Position numbers and translations under genes: made by a program. DNA of 64,000 nt from Symsagittifera roscoffensis (lineage: Eukaryota > Xenacoelomorpha > Acoela > Convolutidae), in assembly GCF_963678635.1 (NCBI RefSeq), contig NC_087063.1:67866727-67930726 (forward strand), read 5' to 3'. Of this stretch, positions 63,902-64,000 are shown in pieces; position 1 is the stretch's first letter, and each line of letters opens with the position of its first letter. The notes below the pieces were generated by a model that saw only the letters and a list, made by a program, of their open reading frames with translations, was not told the DNA's origin and made no database searches.

Positions 63902-64000
63902 TGTGCCGGTCGGTCATATTTGGAAGTTTGACCTTGAGAAAAACAAGTACGCTTAATTTTGGAGTGAAATTTGATTTTTCAAAAATTCGAATGGAGCCTG
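63902..64000 (+). repeat. Start of 3' LTR (cut by window end)
   Basis: Begins TGTGCC and matches 42052-42150 with two early mismatches and then 89 identical bases to the window end. Confidence 0.85.

Larger units (their letters stand above)
42052..64000 (+). mobile_element. Giant Ty3/gypsy-type LTR retrotransposon with macro-like and SGNH ORFs (3' end beyond window)
   Basis: A 99-bp segment beginning TGTGCC occurs at 42052-42150 and again at 63902-64000 in the same orientation (89 identical bases after two early differences), which defines the LTR starts. Between them lie gag with a zinc knuckle, protease, RT with YVDD, RNase H, DDE integrase with a GPF motif (gypsy order), then about 9.5 kb of further sense ORFs. 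21,850 bp separate the two LTR starts, about four times a usual gypsy element. Near-identical LTR ends and long open frames point to a recent insertion. The LTR 3' boundary and primer-binding site could not be fixed. Confidence 0.88.

Overview
The window is nuclear DNA from an invertebrate metazoan. It carries spliced genes with GT-AG introns and AATAAA poly(A) signals, a Hippo-pathway scaffold (Salvador), and animal-type BEL/Pao, Jockey/CR1-like and Ty3/gypsy retroelements. I cannot place the clade from sequence alone. The host background is very AT-rich and mostly repeats; the giant retroelement on the right has clearly higher GC.

Layout. About 0.06-5.4 kb: two decayed BEL/Pao pol fragments on the minus strand plus unassigned ORF remnants. 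About 5.97-14.41 kb: six tandem copies of a 1.36-1.46 kb AT-rich unit. 14.6-17.07 kb: a small three-exon gene (71 aa, unrecognised) whose introns hold hAT-like MITEs, one nested in another, two with perfect 8-bp target duplications. 18.28-20.78 kb: a recent 1247-bp tandem duplication. 22.0-26.2 kb: more MITEs, some with terminal repeats that themselves contain subrepeats, and a tRNA-like relic. 25.2-37.4 kb, minus strand: a nine-exon Salvador/SAV1 homologue (626 aa; WW and SARAH domains). Its introns hold a fossil LINE with a decayed 2A-like motif and other repeats. 38.07-41.84 kb: two 5'-truncated LINEs, one flanked by approximately 110-bp direct repeats.

42.05 kb to the window end: one giant Ty3/gypsy-type LTR retrotransposon. 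A 99-bp segment at 42052 recurs at 63902, so the two LTR starts are 21,850 bp apart and the 3' LTR runs off the window. In order it has a leader with a 3x70-bp repeat and a 14-bp minisatellite; gag; protease-RT; RNase H; integrase with a GPY/F-like end; then about 9.5 kb not found in ordinary gypsy elements. That extra part holds a macro-like (ADP-ribose-binding fold) ORF, a coiled-coil ORF, a roughly 2000-aa ORF with one intact and one altered SGNH/GDSL hydrolase domain, and a 596-aa ORF of unknown function ending in a SUMO-interaction-like motif. Several ORFs are joined in an unusual way: in the same frame with a single stop between them and no nearby ATG (integrase/macro, coiled-coil/SGNH), or in the -1 frame (gag/pol, RT/RNase H, RNase H/integrase). 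The coupling of a macro-like domain with SGNH domains inside one LTR retroelement is the most likely undescribed system here.
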